A stretch of DNA of 64,000 bases from SIG587 sp045531585 (GCA_045531585.1 JAZSEH010000022.1:1-64000), one strand, 5' to 3'; shown: positions 49,190-59,382, numbered from the stretch's first letter. Program-made: numbers and translations. The notes: a model not told the origin generated them from the letters alone.

Positions 49190-51781
49190 ATGAAGCGTTA
49201 CGCTCACACCATTATCTCCCCCATATTTGTTATGGCTGTTTTCGCAATAGTTTTTGCGGTAAACGGCCTTTTTCCCTTTGGGGATAACAGCCTTTCCTGG
49301 TGTGATATGAATCAGCAGGTTATACCCTTGCTTTGCGATTTTAAGGATATTCTTTCAGGAAACGAAGGTCTTTTCCTTAGTATGCAAAATGCAGGAGGAA
49401 TGAATTTTTACGGAGTATTCTTTTTCTTTTTAGCCTCCCCCTTCTCCTTCCTTGTTGCCTTTGTAAGTAAAGCGAATATTCCCTTTTTGATGAATATTTT
49501 GGTAGTTTTAAAGCTTAGCGTATGCGCCGTCACGGCAGGTATATATTTTCAGCGAAGACTTCCTCAGCTTGCCCCTGCCTTAAAGGTGGTTCTAAGCGTT
49601 TCTTACGCCCTTTGCGGCTACGGTATGCTTTTTTACCAGAATATAATATGGCTTGACGTTATGTATCTTTTCCCTCTTTTAATGCTGGGAATAGATATTC
49701 TCTCCTCCAACGGTTCCCCCGTTGTTTTCACCCTGAGCCTTACGGGGATTATAATAGTAAACTACTATTTATCCTATATGGTAATACTTTTTGCCGTTCT
49801 GTTTTTTGGTATTTTTGCCTGCTTTTACAAAAAATGTGACCTTACCGTTTTTGTTAAATTAGGTCTTTGTGCAGTATGCGCACTGCTTGGCAGCGCAGTT
49901 GTATGGCTGCCAAGTCTTATACAGTATACCTCCTCGGGAAGAACGAGTAACGTTATAGAGGGGCTTAAATACAGCAGTTTCTTTGCCCATACCGATACAA
50001 GCCTTCCCGTCATGCTTTGCACGGGAATTATCTTAGGTGCAGTGCTGTGCATAATCCCGCGCCTTACAACGCAGAGCAGGCAGATTAAGCTTCTTATCAC
50101 CGCATTTTTTATAACCTGCATACCCATATTTATTGAGCCTGTTAACCTGATGTGGCATACGGGAAACTATATGTCCTTCCCTGTACGCTACGGCTTTATT
50201 CCCGTTTTCTTGGGACTGATTATTTGCGGAGAATATTTAAATGTAAAATCTTGCGAGGGTGGAAGGACGTTGTTTTCCTGCCTTGGGGTTATCTTATCCA
50301 TTAGCGCAGGAATATTTATGCTTTGGTATACGCAAAGCAATTTAAACACCCTATCAAAATACGTGCAGACACTTTGGGGAGACAAGGCCTCCCTTCAGGG
50401 ATTACTGATACTGTTTATCTGCGCCGCAGCAGTTTATTTCATTGTAATTGCTTTTAACAAAAAAGGTAAAATGGGTAAAAATATTTTAGCCCTATGCCTT
50501 AGTATTCTTGTTTTTTGTGAGGGTCTGTGCTCCGTAAGCATTTACGTTGGTACCGCTAAGGATAAGCTTGATACCGAAAATTTTGCCTCCTTTGCTCAAA
50601 CCCAAAGCCTGATTAACGATGAAGGCTTTTATAGGGTGAATATGACCTCTAAAATAGCCGATGCCAATATGACGGGGGCTATGGGCTTTAACAGTCTCGG
50701 CCACTACACCTCCCTTACCCACCAGGACTATATGAAAGCCGCCAAACAGCTTGGCCTCAGCGGATATTGGATGGAAATAGGAAACTACGGCGGAAGCATT
50801 TTAAGCGATGCGCTCCTGGGTGTAAAGTATAAAATTTCCCGCTACGATAAATCTTACTGTGTATCGCCCACCTTAGGTGCCCTTGACCTTGGTATAAAAA
50901 GTGAGATTAGACTTCCCGAAAGCCTGCCTGACGGCGACCGTCTTTTTGTTCTGGGTGAATATTTTGCCAATATGTTCGGTTTGGAAAACAATCCCGTAAC
51001 GCGGTACGCGCCTCAATCCTTTAATAACTGCGAGTACGGTAGTTTCGGTGGAAGGCACAATATTCTTACCACCGAAAACGACAGCGAAATTGTTTACAGT
51101 CTTAACATAGGTGACGAGCAGGCACTCTATTTTGATTGCTACAACGGCTCCTCCAATGCCTTGAATGAGCCAATAAATGATACCTTTGCTGTTTACGTAA
51201 ACGGAGAGCGTATAGCCTCCTCCTATCCCGCCCAAAGCTACAACGGCCTTTTAAGCCTTGGCTTTTTCAGCAACCAAACCGTAACGGTTGAACTGAAGGT
51301 TAAAAAGAGCGTTAGCTGCTTCTCCTTTGGAGTTTTCGGTGTGGATACCGCAGCGGTAAAGGCAGTTGCCGAAAGCACAGGAGACACACGCTTTAAAATA
51401 AAGGGCAATACAGTAACCGCAACACTTAATGATATGGACAGGGGCGAAATGCTTTTATCTCTGCCCTATTCTAAGGGCTTTAAAATAACCCTTGACGGTA
51501 AGGAAATAAGCTACTACCGTTGCCTTACGGGCTTTACGGGAATTACGGTGGAGGACACAGGTGAGCTTAAAATAACCTTTATTCCCCCCGGTTTTAAGGT
51601 GGGTGCAATATTATCGGTTATAGGTGTTTTGCTTTGCGCTGTATTTTTTGCATTTTATAAAAAATTATCCCTTTTACCACAGTGGATAAAGGGAAGTGTT
51701 TACCTGCTGTTTATTTCGGTATTCACCTTATTTATATTGGCAGTTTACGTTGCCCCTGTACTGATAAATCTTATTTTATAA
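49190..51781 (+). CDS. YfhO-family multi-spanning membrane protein
   Basis: The 863-residue protein has about 12-14 membrane helices in the first 450 residues, an extracytoplasmic beta-rich region (about 470-800) and a final pair of helices. MNFYGVFFFFLASPFSFLVAF and the WCDMNQQVIPLLCDF segment near residue 38 are typical of YfhO. YfhO-like proteins are GT-C glycosyltransferase-type folds needed for sugar addition to lipoteichoic acid or other wall polymers in some Firmicutes. The donor and acceptor here are unknown. Confidence 0.85.
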   Translation: MKRYAHTIISPIFVMAVFAIVFAVNGLFPFGDNSLSWCDMNQQVIPLLCDFKDILSGNEGLFLSMQNAGGMNFYGVFFFFLASPFSFLVAFVSKANIPFLMNILVVLKLSVCAVTAGIYFQRRLPQLAPALKVVLSVSYALCGYGMLFYQNIIWLDVMYLFPLLMLGIDILSSNGSPVVFTLSLTGIIIVNYYLSYMVILFAVLFFGIFACFYKKCDLTVFVKLGLCAVCALLGSAVVWLPSLIQYTSSGRTSNVIEGLKYSSFFAHTDTSLPVMLCTGIILGAVLCIIPRLTTQSRQIKLLITAFFITCIPIFIEPVNLMWHTGNYMSFPVRYGFIPVFLGLIICGEYLNVKSCEGGRTLFSCLGVILSISAGIFMLWYTQSNLNTLSKYVQTLWGDKASLQGLLILFICAAAVYFIVIAFNKKGKMGKNILALCLSILVFCEGLCSVSIYVGTAKDKLDTENFASFAQTQSLINDEGFYRVNMTSKIADANMTGAMGFNSLGHYTSLTHQDYMKAAKQLGLSGYWMEIGNYGGSILSDALLGVKYKISRYDKSYCVSPTLGALDLGIKSEIRLPESLPDGDRLFVLGEYFANMFGLENNPVTRYAPQSFNNCEYGSFGGRHNILTTENDSEIVYSLNIGDEQALYFDCYNGSSNALNEPINDTFAVYVNGERIASSYPAQSYNGLLSLGFFSNQTVTVELKVKKSVSCFSFGVFGVDTAAVKAVAESTGDTRFKIKGNTVTATLNDMDRGEMLLSLPYSKGFKITLDGKEISYYRCLTGFTGITVEDTGELKITFIPPGFKVGAILSVIGVLLCAVFFAFYKKLSLLPQWIKGSVYLLFISVFTLFILAVYVAPVLINLIL

Positions 51782-51786
51782 GAAAA

Positions 51787-51817
51787 ACGGCTTCCGTCAA
51801 AAAAAACGGAAGCCGTT
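51787..51817. terminator. Bidirectional terminator between yfhO-like and cysK
   Basis: AACGGCTTCCGT (51787-51798) pairs with ACGGAAGCCGTT (51806-51817) around an A-rich loop, between convergent genes. The T run outside the stem is weak, so efficiency is uncertain. Confidence 0.7.
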
Positions 51818-51832
51818 AGTATTATATAACCT

Positions 51833-52762
51833 TTACTCCTGAAACATTTCGGTGGACAGGTATCTGTCTCCCGTATCGGGTAAAAGCACCACTATTGTTT
51901 TATCCTTGTTTTCATCACGCTGTGCCAGCTCAATGGCGGCGGCAAGGGCAGCCCCTGAGGATATTCCCACAAGTATGCCCTCCTTTATGCCTATAAGCCT
52001 GCCTGTTTCAAAGGCCTTTTCATTGGCTACAGTAATTATTTCATCATAAATTCGGGTATCAAGGACTTCAGGAACAAAGCCTGCGCCTATGCCCTGAATT
52101 TTATGCGGACCTGCTTGGCCAAGTGATAACACCGGACTGCTTTCGGGCTCCACCGCAACAATCCTTATATGGGGGTTTTGCTCCCTTAAATATTTTCCCG
52201 TGCCCGTTATAGTACCACCTGTACCAACGCCTGCAACAAATATATCCACCTGACCATTTGTGCCTTCATATATTTCGGGACCTGTGGTAAGGTAATGTGC
52301 CTCAGGGTTGGCAGGATTTACAAACTGTCCCGCAAGAAAGGCGCCCTCTATACTCTCACTTAGCTCCTGCGCCTTTTCAATGGCGCCCGTCATTCCCTTG
52401 GCACCCTCGGTCAGTACAACCTGAGCACCGTAGGCCTTCATGGTTTTTATGCGCTCCACCGACATGGTTTCGGGCATAACTATAATGCACTTATATCCCC
52501 TTGAAGCGGCAATGGCGCAAAGGCCTATACCCGTATTACCTGAGGTAGGCTCAATAATAATCGAATTTGGTTTTAAAAGTCCCTTTTTCTCGGCATCGTT
52601 TATCATATTAAGGGCTACCCTGTCCTTAACCGAGCCTGCAGGATTTAAATATTCAAGCTTGGCTATGACCTTGGCCTTAAGGTTATAGCTTTTTTCTATG
52701 TTTGAAAGCTCTAAAAGAGGGGTGTTGCCCACAAGCTGAGCAACAGATGTGTAAACAGCCAT
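51833..52762 (-). CDS. cysK: Cysteine synthase A
   Basis: CysK makes cysteine from O-acetylserine and sulfide. The 309-residue PLP enzyme has the Schiff-base Lys46 in NPAGSVKDR, the TSGNTGIGL loop near 72, the phosphate-binding GVGTGGTITG near 180 and GISSGAALAA near 267. The start ATG at 52762 lies 6 bases after AAAGGAG; a TTG five codons upstream would sit on that site. Confidence 0.95.
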   Translation of the reverse strand: MAVYTSVAQLVGNTPLLELSNIEKSYNLKAKVIAKLEYLNPAGSVKDRVALNMINDAEKKGLLKPNSIIIEPTSGNTGIGLCAIAASRGYKCIIVMPETMSVERIKTMKAYGAQVVLTEGAKGMTGAIEKAQELSESIEGAFLAGQFVNPANPEAHYLTTGPEIYEGTNGQVDIFVAGVGTGGTITGTGKYLREQNPHIRIVAVEPESSPVLSLGQAGPHKIQGIGAGFVPEVLDTRIYDEIITVANEKAFETGRLIGIKEGILVGISSGAALAAAIELAQRDENKDKTIVVLLPDTGDRYLSTEMFQE

Positions 52763-52782
52763 AACTGCTCCTTTCAAAGATA

Positions 52783-52807
52783 AAGGGGAGGGATTTACCC
52801 TCCCCTT
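52783..52807 (-). terminator. Hairpin between cysK and the ABC-associated operon
   Basis: AAGGGGAGGG (52783-52792) pairs with CCCTCCCCTT (52798-52807). It is strong and GC-rich. Between two minus-strand genes it could either terminate the ABC operon or separate cysK transcription; no long T run follows on the minus strand. Confidence 0.55.
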
Positions 52808-52813
52808 ATTATT

Positions 52814-54421
52814 TTAGTTTATATCCAGCTTTTCACCTGCGGCTACCGTTTTGGCATAGCTCATTATCTTTTTATACTCGCTGGAGGTTATCTGACCGAG
52901 GGCAGTACCGTTCATATAGTACTGATAGCGCTGGTCGGAATACTTTTTAAAGCCTAAAACGGTATCAGCAGAGCCGTCAGAGTGTTTAAGGGTAATGGTG
53001 GTTTCGTAAGCACCTGAAATATTCTTAGTGTAATAATCAATCGTTACTATACCCAACATTGTACGGTAATAATCCTGGAAATTTGAGGCTTCTATAGCCT
53101 TACCGCCTACCGAGATATCAAATTTCTCCTCAACCTCGTTTTCCTCGTCCTCGGGAGTATATTTAATATCAAAGGTATACTTTTCACTTCCGCTTTGAAC
53201 GGTGTAGCTGCTCAAATCGTAAATGCCCTCAAGGAACATCGTTTTATAGTAGAAATCCGTAGCCTTACTGTCAATATAGGAAAGGGATGCGGTGGTCACC
53301 TTGCGGATAAGGGGATCGTTATCGGCAATTACTGCCGAGTAAGTATCGTCCACCTTGGCAAACTTATAGATACGGGTCTGCTCACCAACGGTAATGGATA
53401 CCGTGAGATAAGGGTCATCAAGACCGAATTCCTTAAGCTTTGCGGCGCTCTTATCAAAGGAGTAGGCGCCAACCGTTCCTATACCGCCGCCCACGGAGGA
53501 CAGTATCTCAGATATATTATCTGCAGGGCGCCTTACGGGGGAGCTGATATAGTAATTTACGTACTGGGAAACAAGACTTCCGTCATCCAGCTTTTCAATG
53601 GTAACGCTTTGGGGATAATTTTTACCTGTCAGGGTTATTTTATCAAAGGCGCTTATGGCATCGTTGGTGAAGTAGGAGGAGATAGTCTCTTTGTTTTCAA
53701 TACCGCCTAAGGTGGTATTTATGGCGTAGTAGAGTGCATCCTCATACAGGCAGGAAATTTCACTTTCTGCCACCAGATAAACCGCTTCCTTGCCTGAAAT
53801 TTTAATATACACGCCGCTCTCATCGGGGGAGGTATCACCAATGGTGATGGTGTAATCAGCCACCTCACCTCTGCCCTCAATCTGGGCAGTAGCCTTGGGG
53901 GTATCAAAGCCGTAATCCGCATCGGCATTATCCATTTCACGCAGTGCGGCAATGGAGGCTAGGTCGGTTGCGGTCTGTGAAACCGTGACGGAGTCTATAA
54001 GGCTTGCATCATATCCCTCCAGCTTCCAGACGATGGTGGATTTATCCTCATCGGAGCTCGACGTACTCTCCTCCACAGCAGAGGAAAGCTTAAGGGTATT
54101 ATTCTTATAATTTATAGTAACGGACTCAAGATCGTCACTTGTAAGCTGAACAGCCATAAGGGTACTTGATGAGGTGGAGGAGCCGTCATCCAAAACAGGG
54201 ATAAGCTTTATAACGGCAATGGTACCGCCTGCAAGGATTGCAACGGCAAGAATTGCCGCCAGCACCTTTTTCCACATACCACCTTTTTTAACCTTGCGGT
54301 CATTATGCTCCTGCGGAGCGGCAAATATGGTGGAAATTTCCTCCTCGCTTGTATCTTCTTCTGTAGCCTGAGTCTCGGTTAGGCTTTCCATTTCCTGATT
54401 GTTTTCGGGAAACTGTTCCAT
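52814..54421 (-). CDS. DUF4340 protein of a Gld-type ABC system
   Basis: The 535-residue protein has an acidic N terminus (to about 43), one membrane helix (about 50-72, VLAAILAVAILAGGTIAVI), then a large extracytoplasmic part with two DUF4340-like repeats (VWKLEGYDASLIDSVTVSQTA near 115; a second near 320). DUF4340 proteins accompany ABC systems with GldG-like subunits. The start codon overlaps the upstream stop by one base, after AGGAGGA. Confidence 0.82.
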   Translation of the reverse strand: MEQFPENNQEMESLTETQATEEDTSEEEISTIFAAPQEHNDRKVKKGGMWKKVLAAILAVAILAGGTIAVIKLIPVLDDGSSTSSSTLMAVQLTSDDLESVTINYKNNTLKLSSAVEESTSSSDEDKSTIVWKLEGYDASLIDSVTVSQTATDLASIAALREMDNADADYGFDTPKATAQIEGRGEVADYTITIGDTSPDESGVYIKISGKEAVYLVAESEISCLYEDALYYAINTTLGGIENKETISSYFTNDAISAFDKITLTGKNYPQSVTIEKLDDGSLVSQYVNYYISSPVRRPADNISEILSSVGGGIGTVGAYSFDKSAAKLKEFGLDDPYLTVSITVGEQTRIYKFAKVDDTYSAVIADNDPLIRKVTTASLSYIDSKATDFYYKTMFLEGIYDLSSYTVQSGSEKYTFDIKYTPEDEENEVEEKFDISVGGKAIEASNFQDYYRTMLGIVTIDYYTKNISGAYETTITLKHSDGSADTVLGFKKYSDQRYQYYMNGTALGQITSSEYKKIMSYAKTVAAGEKLDIN

Positions 54422-56019
54422 TATCTGTTCTTCCTCCTGATAAATACAACCACGCACATAACAAGGCAAAGTACAGGAAGGGTTACCATAAATATGATAT
54501 TTATGGCGTTAGTGCCTGCCTGTGTAACCTTGCTGGAGTAGTTTTCGCTCTCGATTACCTTTTGTATAAAGGTCATGCTGTGGTCGGTCATACCCGTAGC
54601 ATAGTTTGCTGTTTCAATTACGGCGTTAAGGTTGCCGTAGCCTATTTTCGTCCAATCCTCTTTTATCATATCCACGCTGGAGAAAGCAACAACGTAGCTG
54701 CTTTCCTCCTCTTCACCAACGTAATCGGTATGGGTGGACATTAAAATTGAAGGATAGGGACCTACCTCTGCATCATCTGCAGGCTCCCAGTTATCGGGTG
54801 CATCAAGGGGAGCAACCACAGAGTAGGCACTTGTCTGGGCCAAAACGCTAAGGGTGCGAAGCTTGTCAATGGTATCAACCTGCTTAAAGGGAACGTTATT
54901 ACCGCAGGCAAGATACTGGTTAAGATTAAACACCTCGTTTTCGGTGGGGGTAATTCTGAAGGTGGAAAGGTCTACCTGAGAAATAAGCATATTTACGTTG
55001 TATTCACGAAGTATACCCTTGTCTTGCTTAATTCCCCACTCCTGCAGGAATTCGTTAAGGTTGGGAAGTGCGGGGCTTTCGGTGCTGGCGAAATACATAA
55101 AGGAGCCACCCAGCTTACCGTCATTATCAAGGTACTCACTGATAACGTCCAGCTCACTGCCTAAGAAGTCGGACTTAGGAGCAACAACCATAACGCCGTC
55201 CACACCCTCGGGAATGGCATTAATAACACCTTCAACAGTAACTATTTCAAAATTGTTAAGCTCAAGGTTTTCCTTAAGGAAGGCAAAGGCATCCGCATTG
55301 GAATGGTCAGCAAGGAAGGCAATTTTCTTAACCTCCTCTGCAGTAACGGCGGCAATGGCACTGGTAAGTCTGCTTTCAAGACTTGAGCCGCTTACGCTGT
55401 AATAACCCATTCCGTAGGCCGCCATACCTGAGGTATCCTCAAGGGCGTAAATATCGGAGAAGCTTATTACCTTGTGGCGGTTTATATCACTGCCCGATTC
55501 AGCCTTAAAGGAGGACTCAACAAGAATGTCACCGTAAACAAGGGCGTCTCCGGGATATTTTGATTTAATGGAGCTTCCTTCGGGACTTTGAATATCAACG
55601 TAGGATATTTTAATGTTGTCGTTAAAGGCGGCATACTGCTCAATAAGGCGGATGGTCTGGTTATAGTACTCACCGTTCTGGTCCATAGCGGAATAGTAGG
55701 AAACGGCGTACTCGTTCATATATTCACTGTATCCGTCCTTAGTGGCAAGAAGGGTTATGGTAATAGGCTTGGTTACAGATTTAATATACTCAACGTTTTC
55801 TTCACTTATACTGTTATCCTTGTTAAAGGAAATATCCACCGAAAGATTAAAACGCTCAGACAAGGCACCCATTAAAACGTTTATAAGAATGGTTGCCGCT
55901 ATGGCCACGGCGGTAATGGCAATGGCGTATCCGCCACGCTTAAACAGGGCCTTGTTGCGAATTACCTTTTTCTTTGGTGCCTGATTTTCAGCATCGGTGC
56001 TCTTTTTAAATAATTTCAT
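54421..56019 (-). CDS. GldG-like ABC-associated protein
   Basis: The 532-residue protein has an N-terminal membrane helix (about 30-52, YAIAITAVAIAATILINVLMG), an extracytoplasmic domain with the GldG/IFT52-like pattern (PITITLLATKDGYSEYMNEY, then KISYVDIQSPEGSSI) and a C-terminal helix (AINIIFMVTLPVLCLVMCVVVFI) with RRKNR tail. The second of two starts fits AAGGAG spacing better, so ATG 56019 is used. It lies in the ATPase-permease-GldG-DUF4340 order known from many phyla; the cargo is unknown. Confidence 0.85.
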   Translation of the reverse strand: MKLFKKSTDAENQAPKKKVIRNKALFKRGGYAIAITAVAIAATILINVLMGALSERFNLSVDISFNKDNSISEENVEYIKSVTKPITITLLATKDGYSEYMNEYAVSYYSAMDQNGEYYNQTIRLIEQYAAFNDNIKISYVDIQSPEGSSIKSKYPGDALVYGDILVESSFKAESGSDINRHKVISFSDIYALEDTSGMAAYGMGYYSVSGSSLESRLTSAIAAVTAEEVKKIAFLADHSNADAFAFLKENLELNNFEIVTVEGVINAIPEGVDGVMVVAPKSDFLGSELDVISEYLDNDGKLGGSFMYFASTESPALPNLNEFLQEWGIKQDKGILREYNVNMLISQVDLSTFRITPTENEVFNLNQYLACGNNVPFKQVDTIDKLRTLSVLAQTSAYSVVAPLDAPDNWEPADDAEVGPYPSILMSTHTDYVGEEEESSYVVAFSSVDMIKEDWTKIGYGNLNAVIETANYATGMTDHSMTFIQKVIESENYSSKVTQAGTNAINIIFMVTLPVLCLVMCVVVFIRRKNR

Positions 56020-56044
56020 AGTCACTTTCTCCTTCCGTCAGGCA

Positions 56045-56746
56045 TTACGACCAGCGGCGCTTCTCAACAGAGCGCACCGACAGGAAGATAAACAGGGCTG
56101 CAATACTAAGGAAATAAATTATATCGGCGAAATTCAGCACCGTTACGGTAAAGTTGCTGAAACGGTCGATATAGGATATACCCTTTGCCACGGTGGTTAT
56201 CCAATCAATACCAAAGCTTGAGGCAAAGCTGGTTACCATCATTACAACTATGTTGATAACAATGGTTAGAACGGCAGCTATTACCGAGCTTTCGGTAAGG
56301 GAGGAAATAAACATACCTATTGCTATCATAGTGCAGCCAAGGAGCAGCATTCCGATAAAGCAGTAGATAAACTTAAGCCAGTTTGCGGTGGCAAAGAAGG
56401 ATACTATAATCTGGAAAAGAATGGTGGGTGCAAAGGCAATTGCAAATACTGCAAGGGCGGCAAAGAATTTACCCATTATAACTGCAGTTACCGAAACGGG
56501 TGCAGTAAGCAGTATCTGGTCCACCTTCTGGCGTTTATCGTCACTGAGCATCTTCATTGTTACGAAGGGGAGAACAAATATAACAACGGTGGACATAGAT
56601 GATATAATAAGCGTTACGTCGGTACTACCCATTTGGTAAAGCATACCGAAGAACATACCCTCAAAAAACAGGAAGGCGGTTAAAACAATATAGCCGATAG
56701 GAGTAATAAAGTAGGCCTTTAATTCACGTTTAAATATTGCTAACAT
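56045..56746 (-). CDS. ABC-2 type permease, GldF-like
   Basis: The 233-residue permease has about six membrane helices and the typical start MLAIFKRELKAYFITPIGYIV followed by the MKMLSDDKRQKVDQILLTAPVS amphipathic stretch near 63. It overlaps the upstream ATPase stop by one base. It pairs with the ATPase encoded at 57816. Confidence 0.88.
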   Translation of the reverse strand: MLAIFKRELKAYFITPIGYIVLTAFLFFEGMFFGMLYQMGSTDVTLIISSMSTVVIFVLPFVTMKMLSDDKRQKVDQILLTAPVSVTAVIMGKFFAALAVFAIAFAPTILFQIIVSFFATANWLKFIYCFIGMLLLGCTMIAIGMFISSLTESSVIAAVLTIVINIVVMMVTSFASSFGIDWITTVAKGISYIDRFSNFTVTVLNFADIIYFLSIAALFIFLSVRSVEKRRWS

Positions 56747-57816
56747 TACTGCTCATCCTCCTGTACTTCATCATTTTCTTCTGTGGCAACCTGTGTAACC
56801 ACCACGTCGCCCTCATCATTTACCTCAATATGTGTTGCGGACTCTTCCTCGGTCTTTTCCTCAGCCACTGTAAGAACGGTGGGCTGGGTCTCATCGGTAA
56901 GACGCAGGAATATCTGCTCCAAGGTAAGCTCGTTGCTGGCAAGGGATAAAAGCTGTTTTTTACGCTCTGCAAGACGACCGCTTATGCCTGCACGGATATC
57001 CATACCCGCCTTAGGTTCAATAGCATAATCAAGACTGCCTTCCTCGTGCTTGCCGAGGCAAACAACACTTTCAACACCAAGAACGCTTTTAAGAACACCC
57101 ATAACGTCCTTTTCCTCACCCACAACACGGGCGATAAGGGAGTGGTCCTTCGAGAGTGCCTTTGAAAGCATTTCGGGAGTATCGTCAGCAACGATATGGC
57201 CCTGATTTATGATTATTACGCGCTCACACACCGCCTGAATTTCCGACAGAATATGGGAGCTTAATATCACGGTATGATTTTTACCAAGGCGTGCAATAAG
57301 ATTTCTTATTTCAATTATCTGCTTGGGGTCAAGACCAACGGTAGGCTCGTCAAGAATAAGCACGTCAGGATTTCCCACAAGGGCCTGAGCAATACCCACA
57401 CGCTGACGGTAGCCCTTTGAAAGGTTCTTTATAAGGCGACCCTGCACGTGGTCTATCTTAACCAGCTTTAATATTTCGTTAATATGGGGCTTTTTAGGGA
57501 ATTTAACCTTTTTAAGGTCATAAACGAAATTTAAGTACTCCAGCACCGTCATATCAAGATAAAGGGGCGGAAGCTCTGGCAGATAGCCTATACGGCGTTT
57601 TGCCTGCTCGGGACTTTCCATAATGTCAAATCCGTCAATCTCCACCTTACCCTGAGTCAGGGAAAGATAGCCTGTAAGGATGTTCATTATTGTGGATTTA
57701 CCCGCACCATTGGGACCTAAGAAGCCGATAACCTCACCCTTAGCGATTTGAAAGCTAACGTCTTCAACCGCAAGGTGTGAACCGTACCGTTTGCTTAGTC
57801 CGGTTACTTTGATCAT
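56746..57816 (-). CDS. ABC transporter ATP-binding protein, GldA-like
   Basis: The 356-residue protein has an ABC ATPase domain (1-about 225): Walker A LGPNGAGKSTIMN near 36, Q-loop YLPELPPLYLDM, signature NLSKGYRQRVGIAQAL near 132, Walker B VLILDEPTVGLDP near 152 and switch His in LSSHILSE. It is followed by a DUF4162-like domain and an unusual acidic tail of about 45 residues (TEEESATHIEV...). ATG 57816 follows AGGAGG. It is the first gene of a four-gene operon. Confidence 0.9.
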   Translation of the reverse strand: MIKVTGLSKRYGSHLAVEDVSFQIAKGEVIGFLGPNGAGKSTIMNILTGYLSLTQGKVEIDGFDIMESPEQAKRRIGYLPELPPLYLDMTVLEYLNFVYDLKKVKFPKKPHINEILKLVKIDHVQGRLIKNLSKGYRQRVGIAQALVGNPDVLILDEPTVGLDPKQIIEIRNLIARLGKNHTVILSSHILSEIQAVCERVIIINQGHIVADDTPEMLSKALSKDHSLIARVVGEEKDVMGVLKSVLGVESVVCLGKHEEGSLDYAIEPKAGMDIRAGISGRLAERKKQLLSLASNELTLEQIFLRLTDETQPTVLTVAEEKTEEESATHIEVNDEGDVVVTQVATEENDEVQEDEQ

Positions 57817-57920
57817 ACTTATTCCTCCTATATTATCTGTATAGTTATCCATAAGAAATTTTAACAGACAAATTTATTTATTTTGTAAACAAACTATTAA
57901 CTATATACATAGTCTTAGAT

Positions 57921-57949
57921 ATTATACATTATAGACAGGATTTATTCAA
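57921..57949 (-). promoter_or_regulatory. Promoter of the ABC operon
   Basis: On the minus strand, TTGAAT (57949-57944), a 17-base spacer and TATAAT (57926-57921). The leader to the ATPase start is about 100 bases and AT-rich. Confidence 0.75.
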
Positions 57950-57957
57950 GTTTTTTC

Positions 57958-57986
57958 TTGCCGTAGAGGTGATAATATGTTATAAT
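57958..57986 (+). promoter_or_regulatory. mnmE promoter
   Basis: TTGCCG (57958-57963), a 17-base spacer and TATAAT (57981-57986), divergent from the ABC operon promoter and only nine bases from its -35. Confidence 0.65.
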
Positions 57987-58020
57987 TTTCTTGTATTTTT
58001 TTAAGTTAAGGAGTTTTGCC

Positions 58021-59382
58021 GTGTTTTCCACTACAGTTGCCGCCGTATCCACCCCTGCAGGCAGCGGAGGAATTGGTGTTATCCGCATTTCGGGGGAGGA
58101 TGCAATAAAGGTTGCAGACTCTGTTTTTAAAAGTATTTCAGAAAAGAAAATATCCGATATTAAGGGCTACAGTGCCCTTTACGGTGAGTTTTACGACGGG
58201 GAGGGCCGCATTGATAACGGCGTTGCCCTGCTTTTTCGTGGGCCCAAAAGCTATACCGGTGAAACGGTAGTGGAGCTTTCCTGTCACGGTGGCTCGCACA
58301 TAGCTAAAAGACTGCTTCGTGCTTGTCTGGAGGCAGGAGCACGTGCGGCAGGCCCCGGTGAATTTACAAAGCGTGCCTTTTTAAACGGCAAGCTTGACCT
58401 TATTGAGGCCGAAAGCGTTATGGGGCTTATAAGTACCACCAACGACCAGCAGTTAAGGCTTATATCTGCGGCACACACGGGTAAAACAAGTAAAAAAATA
58501 GAGGAAATAAAGGCACGGCTAATTGGTATTGCTGCGGCTGTAAGCGTTAGCGCCGATTATCCTGACGAGGAGCTGCCCGAGCTGCAGTCAGACAGGCTTG
58601 AAGGTGACCTTACCTCTGCCCTCGCCACCCTTGAAAGGGCCCTTAAGGAATATGATGCAGGCAAGCTTTTAAGAGAGGGTATTGATACCGTTATTGTAGG
58701 CAAGCCCAACGTGGGAAAATCTACGCTTATGAATTTATTAAGCGGTACCAACCGCTCCATTGTTACCGATATTGCAGGCACCACGAGGGACGTTATTGAG
58801 GATACCGTTACCTTAGGCTCCCTTACCCTGCGCCTTGCTGATACCGCAGGTATACACGCCACAGGAGATACCGTTGAATCGGCAGGGGTTGAGCTGGCAA
58901 AGGCACGTCTTGATGCGGCTCAGCTTGTTCTCACAGTGCTTGATGCCTCCGCTCCCCTTGATGAGGACGACCGTGATATTTTAGCCGATATTAAGGACAA
59001 AAACAGCATTATAATACTTAACAAGACCGACAAAGAACAAAAAATAACTGAAACTGAGCTTGAAGGCTTTAACGTTGTTCCCTTTTCTGCTAAAAACGGG
59101 CAGGGCCTTGAGGCTTTGCAAAGCGAGATAGAGCGTATTGCCGATACCGCCTGCCTTGATGCAGGTGCGGCGGTGCTTATAAGCGAAAGGCAGCGAGAAT
59201 GTGCTCTGCGTGCCAAACAGGCCGTTGAGGGCGCCCTTGAGGCGGTAAGGCAGGGCTTTACCGACGATGCGGTGGGCATTTGCATTGACGATGCCGTTGC
59301 TGCTTTACTTGAGCTCACAGGCCAGCGTGTAACCAACGAGGTTACCGATGAAATATTCAGAAGCTTTTGCGTAGGAAAATAA
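58021..59382 (+). CDS. mnmE: tRNA modification GTPase MnmE
   Basis: With MnmG this GTPase modifies the wobble uridine of certain tRNAs. The 453-residue protein has an N-terminal folate-binding domain (TTVAAVSTPAGSGGIGVIRISG), a helical domain, and an inserted G domain with G1 VGKPNVGKST near 226, DIAGTTRD, G3 DTAG and NKTD. The essential C-terminal Cys450 is in FCVGK. GTG 58021 is chosen because AAGGAG lies nine bases before it; an earlier open frame extends upstream without a site. Confidence 0.96.
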   Translation: MFSTTVAAVSTPAGSGGIGVIRISGEDAIKVADSVFKSISEKKISDIKGYSALYGEFYDGEGRIDNGVALLFRGPKSYTGETVVELSCHGGSHIAKRLLRACLEAGARAAGPGEFTKRAFLNGKLDLIEAESVMGLISTTNDQQLRLISAAHTGKTSKKIEEIKARLIGIAAAVSVSADYPDEELPELQSDRLEGDLTSALATLERALKEYDAGKLLREGIDTVIVGKPNVGKSTLMNLLSGTNRSIVTDIAGTTRDVIEDTVTLGSLTLRLADTAGIHATGDTVESAGVELAKARLDAAQLVLTVLDASAPLDEDDRDILADIKDKNSIIILNKTDKEQKITETELEGFNVVPFSAKNGQGLEALQSEIERIADTACLDAGAAVLISERQRECALRAKQAVEGALEAVRQGFTDDAVGICIDDAVAALLELTGQRVTNEVTDEIFRSFCVGK

